Positions 23,260-34,724 of a stretch of 64,000 nucleotides of DNA are shown here, in pieces (the stretch's first letter is position 1; each line of letters begins with the position of its first letter). The position numbers were made by a program, and so were the translations under genes. Under the pieces are notes generated by a model. The model was given only the letters and a program-made list of their open reading frames with translations. It was not told where the DNA came from and did not search any database. The DNA lies in contig CM060692.1 of the NCBI GenBank assembly GCA_030686995.1, forward strand, positions 10,893,465-10,957,464, given 5' to 3'. Source of the DNA: Artemisia argyi (lineage: Eukaryota; Streptophyta; Magnoliopsida; Asterales; Asteraceae).

Positions 23260-24667
23260 TGATGCGTAGGGATTGCACCAGGCTTTACCTCTCGAGGGAT
23301 CTCGAGAAGCTTACAACCCCCACTAGGCAGTGTACCTGATCGTTGTAGTATAGTATAGTGACAAGTACCGGGGGATTGATCGTTCAGCTAGGAATAGTGT
23401 CGCTAGGATTAGAAAACCTAAATACTAGTTCTAAAGATGAGGGATGATTATTTTTGTATTTTTATATTTTTTTGAAAGCAAGTAAAAATCTCGGGTTTGA
23501 AGGATTTGGGCGGAATTAGTTGCTAGTCAACTAACCCAATACTAAAGATGCAATCAAAATAAAATACTAGAAATGAAAATAAACTAAATTAACTAAGGTT
23601 GTGAGCAATAAGTGGAGAAAATGTGTTTACTTAGATTTCACTACTCCCTAAATATCTATTACACGTTAATTACTTGTTATAGTTGCGTGGATGGCGGATT
23701 GTATTCCTTAATACCATTCATGGGGTGGCGCACTTAATTCCCCAATCCTATGAGTGCCCCTACTTCACTCCTATGTCGAGCCGGCTAAGAAGCTCCTAAC
23801 ATGGGATCATTAGAATTTACTCACGCATTAAATACAACCAATAAAACCTAGTGCACATCAGTTCATGTCTCCTAAGACGTTCAAGCATGTTACCAATTGG
23901 AGATCTGCCAATTTTCTTAAGCCTAACATCGAAATCATTCATCTAATACAACCATAAACAAGTAATCAACACATAATTAACATATAGGTTTCATTAGATC
24001 CAAGCAAACACAAGATAGATCTAGCCTAGCATGGTGGAACTAAGACAAGAACAAGATATAGACAACCAACACATAGACATATTGATTGAATTAAAAGAAT
24101 ACTTATCTTAATTACACATGAAAGGGATCAAGGGCTAAGAACCCTTGAAAAACCTGTAAAATTCGTACCAAGTTCGTACTTAGGGTTTCTCTAAAACTTC
24201 TCTCTTTTTAATGTGAAAATTAGAAAACTATATATAGGAAATAGGGTCTGATGGCGTCAAGAAAAATCTTGTGACGCCGTCATCTCGCCGCCAAAATACT
24301 TCTCGGACTGCCTTGATCTACTTTTGACGCCGTCATATGATAGCATTTTCCAGGCCGTCATGCATTTTACTCTTGACGCCCTACCTTGTGACGCCGTCAA
24401 TTCTGTATTGGGTCGTCATGGAAATAACTCTTGACAACGTCAGAAATTCCTTCTTGACGCCGTCACCTACTGTTCCCAGCAAGGAAAATTAAGACTTTGG
24501 CGTTTTCTTCACTTTTATGCTCCAAAAATGTTCGAATTGCTTCCTTTTCCAGATTTCTCTCCCAAAGTACCTAAAATCACAAAAGGAACGATTTAGGTAA
24601 TATTTGATCAAATAAAGTCAATTACGGGCTTAAATGACCTAAAAGTGGTTCATTTTTCGCCTCATCA
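23260..24667 (-). repeat. LTR-D, 5' LTR of E2 (1408 bp)
   Basis: Same termini and length as LTR-C. TGACGCCGTCA-type motifs at about 24245-24470 and a minus-strand TATA-like run near 24230-24240 mark the promoter side. Confidence 0.93.
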
Positions 24668-24672
24668 GTATT
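24668..24672. repeat. TSD GTATT, right copy of E2
   Basis: Exact repeat of 16694-16698. LTR-B resumes immediately after it. Confidence 0.95.
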
Positions 24673-25125
24673 AAGGAAAACAATCCGTCATCCACGCAAC
24701 TGTAACAAGTAATTAACTTGTAAAAGATATCTAGGGAGTAGTGAAATATAAGTAAACACAATTCTCCCATATATTGCTCACACCACTAGTTAATTTAGTT
24801 TATTTTTATTTTTATTATTTTATTTTGATTGCATCATAGTAATTAGGTTAGTTGATTAGCAACTAATTCCACCCACTCTTCCAATACCCGAGATTTTTAT
24901 TTGCTTTGCTAAAATATAAAAAAATACAAAAAAGAATCATCCCTCATCTCTAGACCTAGTCTTTAGGTTTTCTAATCCTAGCGACACTATTCCTAAGTTG
25001 AACGATCAATCCCCCGGTACTTGTCACTATACTATACTACAACGATCAGGTACACTGCCTGGTGGGGGTTGTAAGCTTCTTGAGATCCGTTGAGAGGTAA
25101 AGCCTGGTACAATTCCCACACATCA
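24673..25125 (+). repeat. LTR-B, second part (453 bp)
   Basis: Continues LTR-B after E2 and ends CCCACACATCA. With the first part the LTR totals 1422 bp, as expected from LTR-A and LTR-E. Confidence 0.92.
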
Positions 25126-25138
25126 AGTTTTTGATATA
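25126..25138 (+). other. 13-bp scar between LTR-B and LTR-E
   Basis: AGTTTTTGATATA. The first seven bases equal the start of the PBS region that follows each LTR, and the last bases resemble the end of the purine tract (GTATA) that precedes each LTR. This is what remains if a whole internal region were deleted. Confidence 0.75.
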
Positions 25139-26558
25139 TGATGAGGCAAAAAATGAACCGTTTTTAGAGGGTCATTTAAGCCCGAAATTGAATTTATTTG
25201 ATCAAATATTGCCCTAAATCGTTCCTTTTGTGATTTTAGGTACTTTGGGAGTGAATTCTAGAAAAGGAAGCATTTTGGACGTTTTTGGAGCATAAAAGTG
25301 AAGAAAACGACAAAAACTTAATTTTCAATGCTGAGAACAGTACTTGACGGCGTCAAGAAGGAAAATATGACGGCGTCAAGAGCAAAATCCATGACGACCC
25401 AGAGAAAACCTGAAGGCGTCAAAAGTAGGGCGTCAAGAGTTATTTTGGTGACAGCCTGAAGAAGGATTACACATGACGGCGTCAGACCTAGATCTAGGCA
25501 GTTCGAGAACTTTATTGGCGGCGAGATGACGGCGTCAGAAATTTACTCTTGACGTCGTCACCTCACAAAATCTATATATACTTTTCTATTTTTTATTCAT
25601 AAGAGAGGAACTTGTGTGGAGAATACTAGGGCCGAACCTAATAAACCCTAGGTCGTTTGTAACAGTATTTTCAAGGGTTTTCACCCCTTGAAACCTTTCA
25701 TGTTCAATTAAGATAAGTCTTCTTTCAATTCATTCAATATGTCTATGTGTTGTTTGAAAATATCTTATGCTTGTCTTGACTATAACATGCTAGGCTAGAT
25801 CTTTCATGCGTTTGCTTAGATGTAATGAAACCTAGATGTTGATTATAGGTTGATTGCTTGTTTATAGTTGTAATGGATGAATGATTTCAATGTTAGGCTT
25901 AAGAAAACTGGCAGATCTCCATTGTGTAACTTGCTTGAACGTCTTAAGAAACATGAACCGATGTGTACTAGGTTTTTATGATTGTATTTAATGCATGAGC
26001 GAATTCTAGTGATCATGTTAGGAGCTTCTTAGCCGGCTCGACATAGGAGTGAAGTAGGAGCTTATAGGATTGGGGAAGTAAGTACGCCACCCCATGAATG
26101 GTATTAAGGAATACAATCCGTCATCCACGCAACCGTAACAAGTAATTAACCTGTAAAAGATATCTAGGAAGTAGTGAAATCTAAGTAAACACAATTCTCC
26201 CATATATTGCTCACACCATTAGTTAATTTAGTTTATTTTCATTTTTATTAGTTTATTTTGATTGCTTCTTAGTAATTGGGTTAGTTGATTAGCAACTAAT
26301 TCCGCCCACTCTTCCAATACCCGAGATTTTTATTTGCTTTTCTAAAATATAAAAAAATACAAAAAAGAATCATCCCTCATCTCTAGACCTAGTCTTTAGG
26401 TTTTCTAATCCTAGCGACACTATTCCTAAGTTGAACGATCAATCTCCCGGTACTTGTCACTATACTATACTACAAAGATCAAGTACACTGCCTGGTGGGG
26501 GTTGTAAGTTTCTCGAGATCCCTCGAGAGGTAAAGCCTGGTGCAATTCCCACGCATGA
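25139..26558 (+). repeat. LTR-E (1420 bp)
   Basis: Starts TGATGAGGCAAAAAATG and ends CCCACGCATGA (terminal CA mutated to GA), followed by the PBS. Confidence 0.92.
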
Positions 26559-26583
26559 AGTTTTTGGCGCCGCAGCCCGGGGA
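26559..26583 (+). other. Primer binding site of E3
   Basis: AGTTTTTGGCGCCGCAGCCC, identical to the E1 site, directly after LTR-E. Confidence 0.85.
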
Positions 26584-26739
26584 ATAGTTATTGTCTAGGT
26601 TAGGATTTCTTTTTATTAGGTCTACTTGCTAGATTCCTTTCTAGTAAGGTTTTATTTTTATTTTTAGTTTTCTTTAGTCTATCTTTTTCTTCGTGCCTCT
26701 GTTAGTAAAATAAATTCATTGACTATTCCGTGGACCATT

Positions 26740-27660
26740 ATGGAAAACGCGAATCCACCCCTTTCCCCCAGAGAAGTGGCTTTGTTACGTGAACAAATTG
26801 AGAGTGAGATTAGGGAACTTAGGGAGCTTAATAGGTTGATTATGGTTGAGCTCGACCATGCATTTAGTGACCTAGCGACCGCATTGTATTCAAATAAGGA
26901 CCTAGGGGCTAAAGATTTTGAGGATGTTGTTGAGGAACTTGAAGAAGGGGAGATTGATCCAAAGCTAGATGATTATTTTAATCTATACCCCACTAAGGAG
27001 GAGATTGCGTACTATAATAATCTTATTGATAACCCTCGACCTCCTTTTACTAGAATTGAACCTAAGATAAAGAGAGGCGATCCTAAGAATGCTAAGATAC
27101 CACGTATGATTGGGTATAGACATATTGACAATGCTTACATTGATTTTAAATCCCCAATCAACATTATGTCCTCAAGTGTCTATAATGATATAGTGAAAAC
27201 AAGACTTGGACCTAGAAGAGATCCCAAATACCCCGGTGGATTTTGTAACTTTGTCGGGAGAATTAAAGGTCTACATGTCGTTGTTGGGAATTTTACTTAT
27301 ATCACTGACTTTATGGTTGTTGAGGATCTTGCTAATGTTATTGATTGTCGCTTATCCAATGTTGTGTTTGGTAAATCGTTTGTTGAAGAGTCCAAGTTGG
27401 AATATGATGAGATAGAAGGGACAATCCGATTTGCGAGTAACACCGATAGGATCACTTATAGGATGCCTAATAGAATGAAAGAATTTCGTTTTGTGCCCCG
27501 ATTTGACATGGATAACATTGGTGCTTTTGAGGACATCAATGAAGAGGATAAGAAAAAGGGCATGGATTATGTATGGGAAAAGAAGAGTCTTTTCTACAAA
27601 GATTGCTTGACTCTAGGACCAAAGTATAAGTCGATAGGGAATTTGCCCATAGGATTATAG
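26740..27660 (+). pseudogene. E3 retropepsin-like ORF, C-terminally frameshifted
   Basis: The ATG at 26740 (MENANPPLSP) opens a 306-codon frame, intact where E1 has a stop. The N-terminal helix (REIRELNRL-type heptads), acidic linker and protease-like fold are as in E1, again with DFKS in place of a catalytic triplet. Near 27630 one A is missing relative to E1, so the last 15 or so residues are out of frame and about 40 residues present in E1 are lost. E1 and E3 therefore carry different lesions in the same ORF. Confidence 0.78.
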
Positions 27661-29593
27661 AAGCGATTGAGAAAAAGGTGGTTGGTCTCTATAAAGAACA
27701 ATTACAATCAGAGAGTGAAACCAACAATGAGGTCACGTAGTAGCCCATGACCTTGAGTCTAGCTACAAGACTCGTAAATAAAGAAAAGCGCTTCTTGGGA
27801 GGCAACCCATGTTTTGTGTGATTTTTATTTTGTTTGATTGTTATTTGTTTCCGTATGCATGCTTTATTTTTATTGTTTCTAGATCATGTTTCAAAACTAA
27901 AATGGTGAAAATACTTTACTTTGTTGTTTGGCTTAGTCTTAACTTCATCCAAAGGTATTTCGCAAAAGATAAGTGTAAGGGGAAACCCCAAATATGTTTT
28001 TAAGAAACAAACTCGATCATGATTCTCCACAATATTAAGTGAACATGTATATTCGTATTTGTTAGAGTCAAATGCTTGTATCGAGTCATAATGATGTTTT
28101 GCAGGATTTTCCAGGAAGTAGGACAAAGTTTTTCCAGAAATTTTCTGGAAACTTAACATAAGAATTTCTGCAGGTCACTTCTGACGGCGTCAGGAAGAAA
28201 CTCGTGACGTCGTCACGCGTAAAATTCTGGAAATTTTACCAGTTTTGTTTTTCTAACGGAGTCTTAAAGTTTTTGTTGAATCTTTAGTTTTATAATCTTC
28301 AGGAGATCTGCAAACATCATACCACAAGCATTATATCTTATTTTGTTTTCTAGGATTTGTTTGCATATATAGATTGCCGCCGATTTTACGCGAGGTTGCC
28401 TTGTCTATTTTCTCACGTTTAACAGGTTATATGTGACAAGAAGATGATTTATATTCTGGAAGGGAAGCTTTGATTGTTCATTTTCTTGGAGGAAGATCTA
28501 ACCTGGTTACCATATTATCCATACCGAGCGAATCAGGGGAGTATTTGATTTCATTATTTTACCTGTTTTACTTTTACATTCTTTACTTGAACATTGGGGA
28601 CAATGTTCATCCTAAGTGTAAGGGGAGGGTAAAATGATGATACCTTACAGATACACTTTCGCTTGAGTTTGCTTGTTTGATGGTAGGTATGTAATAAAAC
28701 TAAGAGAAATACTTGTTAGTGCAATTTTAGCGCCAAATTTAAAATTTGTTACAACATTTAGGAGTGAAACTTTAGCCATAGCAAGCGTCTCATGGATAGG
28801 AGATTGTATGACTAGCACAATACCGTACCATTCAGAAAAATTTTCCACCCAAATATGTGAGGTTCGCCTTTAGATTTGATAGGAAAAGCATTTACTATTA
28901 GTGCTTATGAGTGTACCGGTAACATTTAGATTCTAGAACTTGCGTTAGTGATGCATCCCGAGACCGCTAGTGAGACTACATTCGTGTAGTAGGATTTACT
29001 ACATGATAAGAGGCATTAGGATCACCCTTGTGTTAAACCCGTATCATAATTACTTGACCATTTAAGTCATATTACTTGGCTAGTTAAGTCAACTAATTTT
29101 TCCCACACCTTTGCGTTGTACTCATTTTTAGTACACGAAACCCCTAGTACACCCCTCCGAGCCTATCTTTTCATTTCTAACTTTAAGCATCTTACTTAAA
29201 GGAAGAATTTGTTACACCCCACTTAAATGTACAACCAAATCGCCTTAGCCTTCCGTGTATGCACTCATCTTTAGTGCATTATTGTTATTTGTTTAAACCC
29301 TTAGTTAATTATCTAATTGATTAGATGGTTGCTAAGTCGAGTCATATCCTTGTACATATTGTTTTGGGACGATTGGGACTCATGGGTAAAGTACTAATGT
29401 TATGGAGTAATGGGGAAGAACATCATATTATTACCCCCATATGTGCATTAATCTTAAAAAGTACTCCAAGTGTTTTGATTTTCTTGATTCGAGTCATTAG
29501 AGTAGTTCATTGTAAAGTATGTAAAAATTCAAGTGTAAGGGGAATGTACATTCCCTGTGATGTATTATTTTGGATGGTAGGGTAAGAGTGTAT

Positions 29594-29634
<41 letters not shown>

Positions 29635-30227
29635 GAAAAAAATCAAGAAAAAGAAAAAAAAAAAAGAAAAAAACATACGGACTACCATCTCGTTTTATTC
29701 TATGTTTATTTTATGTTTTTGTTATTTTTCATTTATTAGCTTAAGTCGAGTCTAGTCTTGGCTTAGCAACGCCATATTGTACATGTAATTAACCAAGATT
29801 ATTAACTCGCCACCAGTAAAGATTGCCTATATCCAACAAAACCGTGTATTTCATATCCCTATACCTATCGTTACAACCCTTTAAAAAGACCTCTTTGATA
29901 GTTTATCCTAGGTGCTTACGCCATGTGATGGAGGTTTGATCCTTTCCCAAGCCTATGGTAATCTATTTTGCTATGACAGGTAGTGAGAGATGTTTTCCAT
30001 TTCCATATTGTGATATATATACTTTATTACACCCGAGAGATGTGAGTATCTAAACACTATTTGTGAGGTGCTAGTGTATGACCTCCGTGCTTGTCTTTGG
30101 TCTTTAGTGGAACGATTATTTGTTGTAATTACTTTTATATTAGTGTTAAATGACCCCTAACTTGTATTTTGATTAGAATAAAAGCGCATTTGCTTGAGGA
30201 CAAACAAATCTCAAGTGTAAGGGTATA
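27661..30227 (+). other. E3 3' non-coding region
   Basis: Near-identical to the E1 3' region. It contains the GCTTCTTGGGAGGCAACCC block at 27790-27808 and AAGTGTAAGGGGA phrases near 27972, 28613 and 29531. A poly-A tract follows at 29596, and the final purine tract AAGTGTAAGGGTATA ends at 30227. Confidence 0.8.
29596..29631 (+). repeat. E3 internal poly-A tract
   Basis: An A run of about 36 nt at the same element position as the tracts in E1 and E2. Confidence 0.85.
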
Positions 30228-31637
30228 TGATGAGGCGAAAAATGAACCGTTTTTAGGGGGTCATTTAAGCCCGGAATTGAATTTATTTGATCAAATATTG
30301 CCCTAAATCGTTCCTTTTGTGATTTTAGGTACTTTGGGAGTGAATTTTGGAAAAGGAAGCATTTTGGACGTTTTTGGAGCATAAAAGTGAAGAAAACGAC
30401 AAAGACTTAATTTTCCATGCTGAGAACAGTACCTGACGGCGTCAAGAAGGAAAATATGACGGCGTCAAAAGCAAAATCCATGACGACCCAGAGAAAACCT
30501 GAAGGCGCCAAAAGTAGGGCGTCAAGAGTTATTTTGGTGACGGCCTGAAGAAGGATTACATATGACGGCGTCAGACCCAGATCTAGACAGTCCGAGAACT
30601 TTATTAGCGGCGAGATGACGGCGTCAGAAATTTACTCTTGACGCCGTCACCTCACAAAATCTATATATACTTTTCTGTTTTTCATTCATAAGAGAGGAAC
30701 TTGTGTGGAGAATACTAGGGTCGAACCTAATAAACCCTAGGTCGTTTGTAACAGTATTTTTAAGGGTTTTCACCCCTTGAAACCTTTCATGTTCAATTAA
30801 GATAAGTCTTCTTTCAGTTCATTCAATATGTCTATGTATTTTTTGAATATATCTTATGCTTGTCTTGATTATAACATGCTAGGCTAGATCTTTCATGTGT
30901 TTGCTTAGATGTAATGAAACCTAGATGTTGATTATAGGTTGATTGCTTACTTATAGTTGTAATGGATGAATGATTTCAATGTTAGGCTTAAGAAAACTGG
31001 CAGATCTCCATTGTGTAACTTGCTTGAACGTCTAAAGAAACATGAATCGATGTGTACTAGGTTTTTATGATTGTATTTAATGCATGAGCGAATTCCAGTG
31101 ATCCCATGTTAGGAGCTTCTTAGCTGGCTCGACATAGGAGTGAAGTAGGAGCTTATAGGATTGGGGAAGTAAGTACGCTAGCCCATGAATGGTATTAAGG
31201 AATACAATCCGTCATCCACGCAACTATAACAAGTAATTAACTTGTAAAAGATATCTAGGGAGTAGTGTAATCTAAGTAAACACAATTCTCCCATATATTG
31301 CTCACACCATTAGTTTAAATTAGTTTATTTTCATTTTTGTTATTTTATTTTGATTGCATCTTAGTAATTGGGTTAGTTGACTAGTAACTAATTCCGCCCA
31401 CTCTTCCAATACCCGAGATTTTTGTTTGCTTTTCTAAAATATAAAAAATACAAAAAAGAATCATCTCTCACCTCTAGACCTAGTTCTTAGGTTTTCTAAT
31501 CCTAGCGACACTATTCCTAAGTTGAACGATCAATCCTTCGGTACTTGTCACTATACTATACTACAACGATCAGGTACACTGCCTGGTGAGGATTGTAAGC
31601 TTCTCGAGATCCCTCGAGAGGTAAATCCTGGTACAAT
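30228..31637 (+). repeat. LTR-F, right LTR, 3'-truncated (1410 bp)
   Basis: Starts TGATGAGGCGAAAAATG and runs to GGTACAAT, where the last 12 bases expected from the other LTRs are missing. C1 resumes at once with GTACTGTGC. Confidence 0.9.
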
Positions 31638-33075
31638 GTACTGTGCTTTTTTTCAGTTGGAGCAACTTGATTTTCTTCCCTTACAGGTACATAATTCATA
31701 GATGAAGACATTAAATCAAGATCAAACATCCAATCAGGACCTTTACCTTTAGAATTTTCTTGCTCTTCTAGAAAATCAACATGAAGACATTCTTGAACCT
31801 TCTTGGTAGCCCTGTTGTACACTCTGAATCCTTTGCTATTGGTACAATATCCCAATAAATATCCTTCATCTGACTTCCCATCAAATTTGCCCAAATTATC
31901 AGCAGTGTTTAAAATAGTTAGGGGACATCCAAAAGGTTTCATAAACTTGATGCTAGACTTCTTTCCCATGAGTAATTCATAAGGTGTCTTCATTTGAGGT
32001 TTTGTCACTGATACTCTATTCAACACATAACAAGCAGCACTTACAGCCTCAGCCCAGAATGGAAGAGGTAATTGAGAGTCTGCAAGCATTGTCCTTGCTG
32101 CTTCTATAAGAGTTCTATTCTTTCTTTCTGCAACTCCATTTTGTTGAGGAGTTCTAGCAATACTGAACTCTCTTTTAATTCCTTTCTTGGCACAAAAGTC
32201 ATCCATTAGCTGATTCTTGAACTCAGTCCCATTATCACATCTAATGCCTCTAACCTTGAGTCTTAACTGATTTTCAAGTGCTATTATAAGATCATGAATA
32301 GCATCAAAAGTTTCATCTTTGAAGCATAAGAAAAATACCCAACTAAATCTGCTACAGTCATTTGTTACAACCAAGCAGTACTTCTTCTTGTTCAGACTAA
32401 CAACTAAAACAGGTCCAAACAGATCCATGTGCAGCAATTCCAAAGGCTCTCTAATGGTTTTCTCATCATACAGGAAGCCTTGTGCTGTTTACCCTTCTTA
32501 CAAGCAAGACATGAGTGATCATTCTTGAATGTTTTAGAAGGTAAACCTCTAACTAAATTCCCTTTGACCAGCTTATTAATGTTCTTGAAATTTACATGTC
32601 CCAATCTTCTGTGCCATTGATGTGCTTCTTCCATTGTTGCTCTTGCAATCAAACATGTTGCTCTTTCAGCAGAATTGACATTCTTTAAGTCTATGTTGTA
32701 CACATCATTAGTTCTTGATGCTCTCAGCATCACCAAGTTTCTATCTTCTAACTTAAAATCAGGAGAAAGTATAAGACATTCTGTGTCAAAGAATAACACA
32801 GGGTACTTCTTATCACAAATCTGAGAGACTGGCAAAAGATTGAATTTGAGCTCCTTCACATATCTAACATTCTCAAAATCAATGTTTCCTGCCTTGATAG
32901 TTCCTTTGCCAGTTATTCTTCCTCCATCAGGATCATTCCCAAATGCAACTTTTCCTCCAAAATAAGCTTTAAAATCTGACAAGAGCTCTTTTTCTCCTGT
33001 CATACTTCCAGAGCAACCACTATCTATAATAAGATGATCTTTAAGCTCCTCTTCTGGGTTGCCCTGCATGCACAT
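31638..33075 (-). pseudogene. C1 protease and integrase (RT absent)
   Basis: In minus-strand order: the retropepsin motif IIDSGCSGSMTG (near 33030); a GAG-pre-integrase zinc finger (HQWHRRLGHVNF then CLACKKGK); the integrase core with the first Asp in MDLFGPV, the second in IRCDNGTEF, and the Glu in NGVAERKNRTL; and an integrase C-terminal segment (KPFGCPLTILN). A frameshift near 32470 separates the zinc finger from the core. The frame is cut by the Athila array at 31638 and resumes at 10648. RT and RNase H, which normally follow integrase in Copia elements, are missing. Confidence 0.88.
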
Positions 33076-33083
33076 GAAAAAGG

Positions 33084-34688
33084 TTAGTTATTTTTAGGAA
33101 CCCAAGTCATTACTGACTTGTGTTCCCCTTGTGGAGTGACATACTCAAATTCTTTGGGTATGTAATCACAAATGTCTTTGAAAACATGATCAAGAATTAA
33201 AGTTTTTGTTTTCAAAACTGTTGGTTTATCATGATCAATTTTCCCTTTTTCACCCTTAACCTCTGAAAGTAATGGTTCTTCCCCAGCAGTACTTTCTTTC
33301 TTAACCCATTTAGTTGTTACTTTTGGAGTTGGGGTCTGTGTTCTAGCATGTTTTCTTGTGTTGTAAGGTCTTCTAGGTTTGTAGTAATTGAATCTCCTAG
33401 GTCTTACACTTGAGTGTCTGCTGGCAGCACCTTGGTTAGGGTACTTTCTGTCAGTACTTTGTGAAGGTACTGAAGGTTTGGAGAATGATCTTTTCTGATG
33501 AGTGTTCCTATAGTCTTTTGAGAAATTGCTATGGTTAACCCTATTTGTGTAATTCCAAACTGGTTTGTTTTCTCTTGGCCTGTTCTCCCTATGACTTGGA
33601 TGTGCAGTTCTAGTCTTTGGATATTTGCTTAAGTACTCTGAATGATAATCACAGTCCTTAATCAGATGATGAGGACTATAACATACATAACAGACCTTTG
33701 GACCAATATCCCCAAATTCCTTTCTAAAAGGTTTTCTAAAATTAGCAGTATTTTGAAAGTATTTTCTTTGAGGTACTGCTGAGTGATCAGCAGTACTTTG
33801 GAAAGTGTTTGAAGGAACTGCTTGTTTTGAAAACTTTTTCTCATCAACCCTAGGTGCTTCAACAGATGTTTCCAAAGTTTCAGGATTAGATTGACTTTTA
33901 AGCTTTTTTCTAAACTCTAGATTATCTACCCCATAACAAGAGACATCTTTCCTAGGTGGTTGAAAGCTACCTGGTGGATTAGGAACTGCATTATATCTCT
34001 TGTCATTCTTATATGTAGGAGGTGTTGAACTAGGGGATTCCTCATCACTAGAAGTATTTTCATCCAAACTTATGAATTCTTCATCACTAGTTGAGGTATC
34101 TACTGTAAGATTTAGTTCCTTACTCTTAAATGGAAGACCTTCTTTGCTATCATTATCATAACCTAAGCCAATTTTAATGTTTGATGTTCTTTGCTTTTCA
34201 ACAAATTGAACATGTGACAGACCTGATTCATTCCAAACAGCAAGTTTTTCTAACAACTTATCTCTTTCAGCAGTAACTTTCTCTAATTCAGACACCTTAC
34301 ATCCTAATTTCCATTCACTCAACTTAACTTGGTATTCTTGTTGCTTATATGTTTCAGCCCATGCTACTTCATTATTTTCATGTGTAATTATTTTGGCCTC
34401 CATTAACTCTAAAGTCAACTGGTAGCCAGTTATCTCAGACCTAGCCCTTTGAAATTTATCTCTTTCAGCTACATATTCACTAAGTAACTTTTGATACATA
34501 TCATTGCACTTAGGGCATACCTCAGAGATAGTGGATGAACTTGGTGAAGTAGCTACCATAGCAAATTGAACAGGATCTTCTTTAAACTCCATGCTCCAAT
34601 CAAAGCTTCCTAGACCATCTCTTGACTCCAAAGCAGCATATCCAGGCTCTTCATCAAAAGTTGTGCTCCAGTCTTCCAATGCAACCAT
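33084..34688 (-). pseudogene. C1 gag C-terminal segment with coiled coil and second zinc knuckle
   Basis: 534 open codons in the same frame as the upstream gag pieces. It starts after a nonsense codon near 34724. There is a coiled coil at residues about 80-175 (heptads around SEYVAERDKFQRARSE and KLSEWKLGCKVSELEKV), then a Ser/Asp-rich region (SDEEFISLDENTSSDEE). A knuckle-like CYVCYSPHHLIKDC lies at about 342-355, in a basic Arg/Asn/Ser-rich tail. Protease begins in the -1 frame immediately after its stop, so a frameshift normally joins gag and pol in this family, or one base has been lost here. Confidence 0.75.
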
Positions 34689-34724
34689 TGAATAGGTTAT
34701 AGGTTCATCATCAAACTCATTGGA

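Larger units (their letters stand above)
16699..24667 (-). mobile_element. E2: minus-strand Athila-type Gypsy element with gag and protease only
   Basis: A complete 7969-bp insertion with 1408-bp LTRs at both ends, PBS, purine tract and a perfect 5-bp TSD. It carries gag and a retropepsin but no RT, RNase H or integrase. The element lies inside an LTR of a related family, in the opposite orientation. Its LTRs share the ends and many blocks with LTRs A, B, E and F but differ clearly in the middle, so it is a sister subfamily. Confidence 0.93.
10649..31637 (+). mobile_element. Tandem array of non-autonomous Athila-type Gypsy elements (E1/E3)
   Basis: Order: LTR-A, internal 1, LTR-B (split by E2), a 13-bp scar, LTR-E, internal 3, LTR-F. 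All LTRs are close to 1420 bp, begin TGATGAGGC and end in CATCA or a mutant form. The PBS phrase starting TTTTTGGCGCCG, the GGGAGGCAACCC motif after the ORF and the GAGGACAAGCAAA phrase before the purine tract are hallmarks I associate with Athila-type elements. A single TSD pair brackets the whole array. The only protein is a protease-like ORF, so trans-supplied enzymes would be required. Confidence 0.85.
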
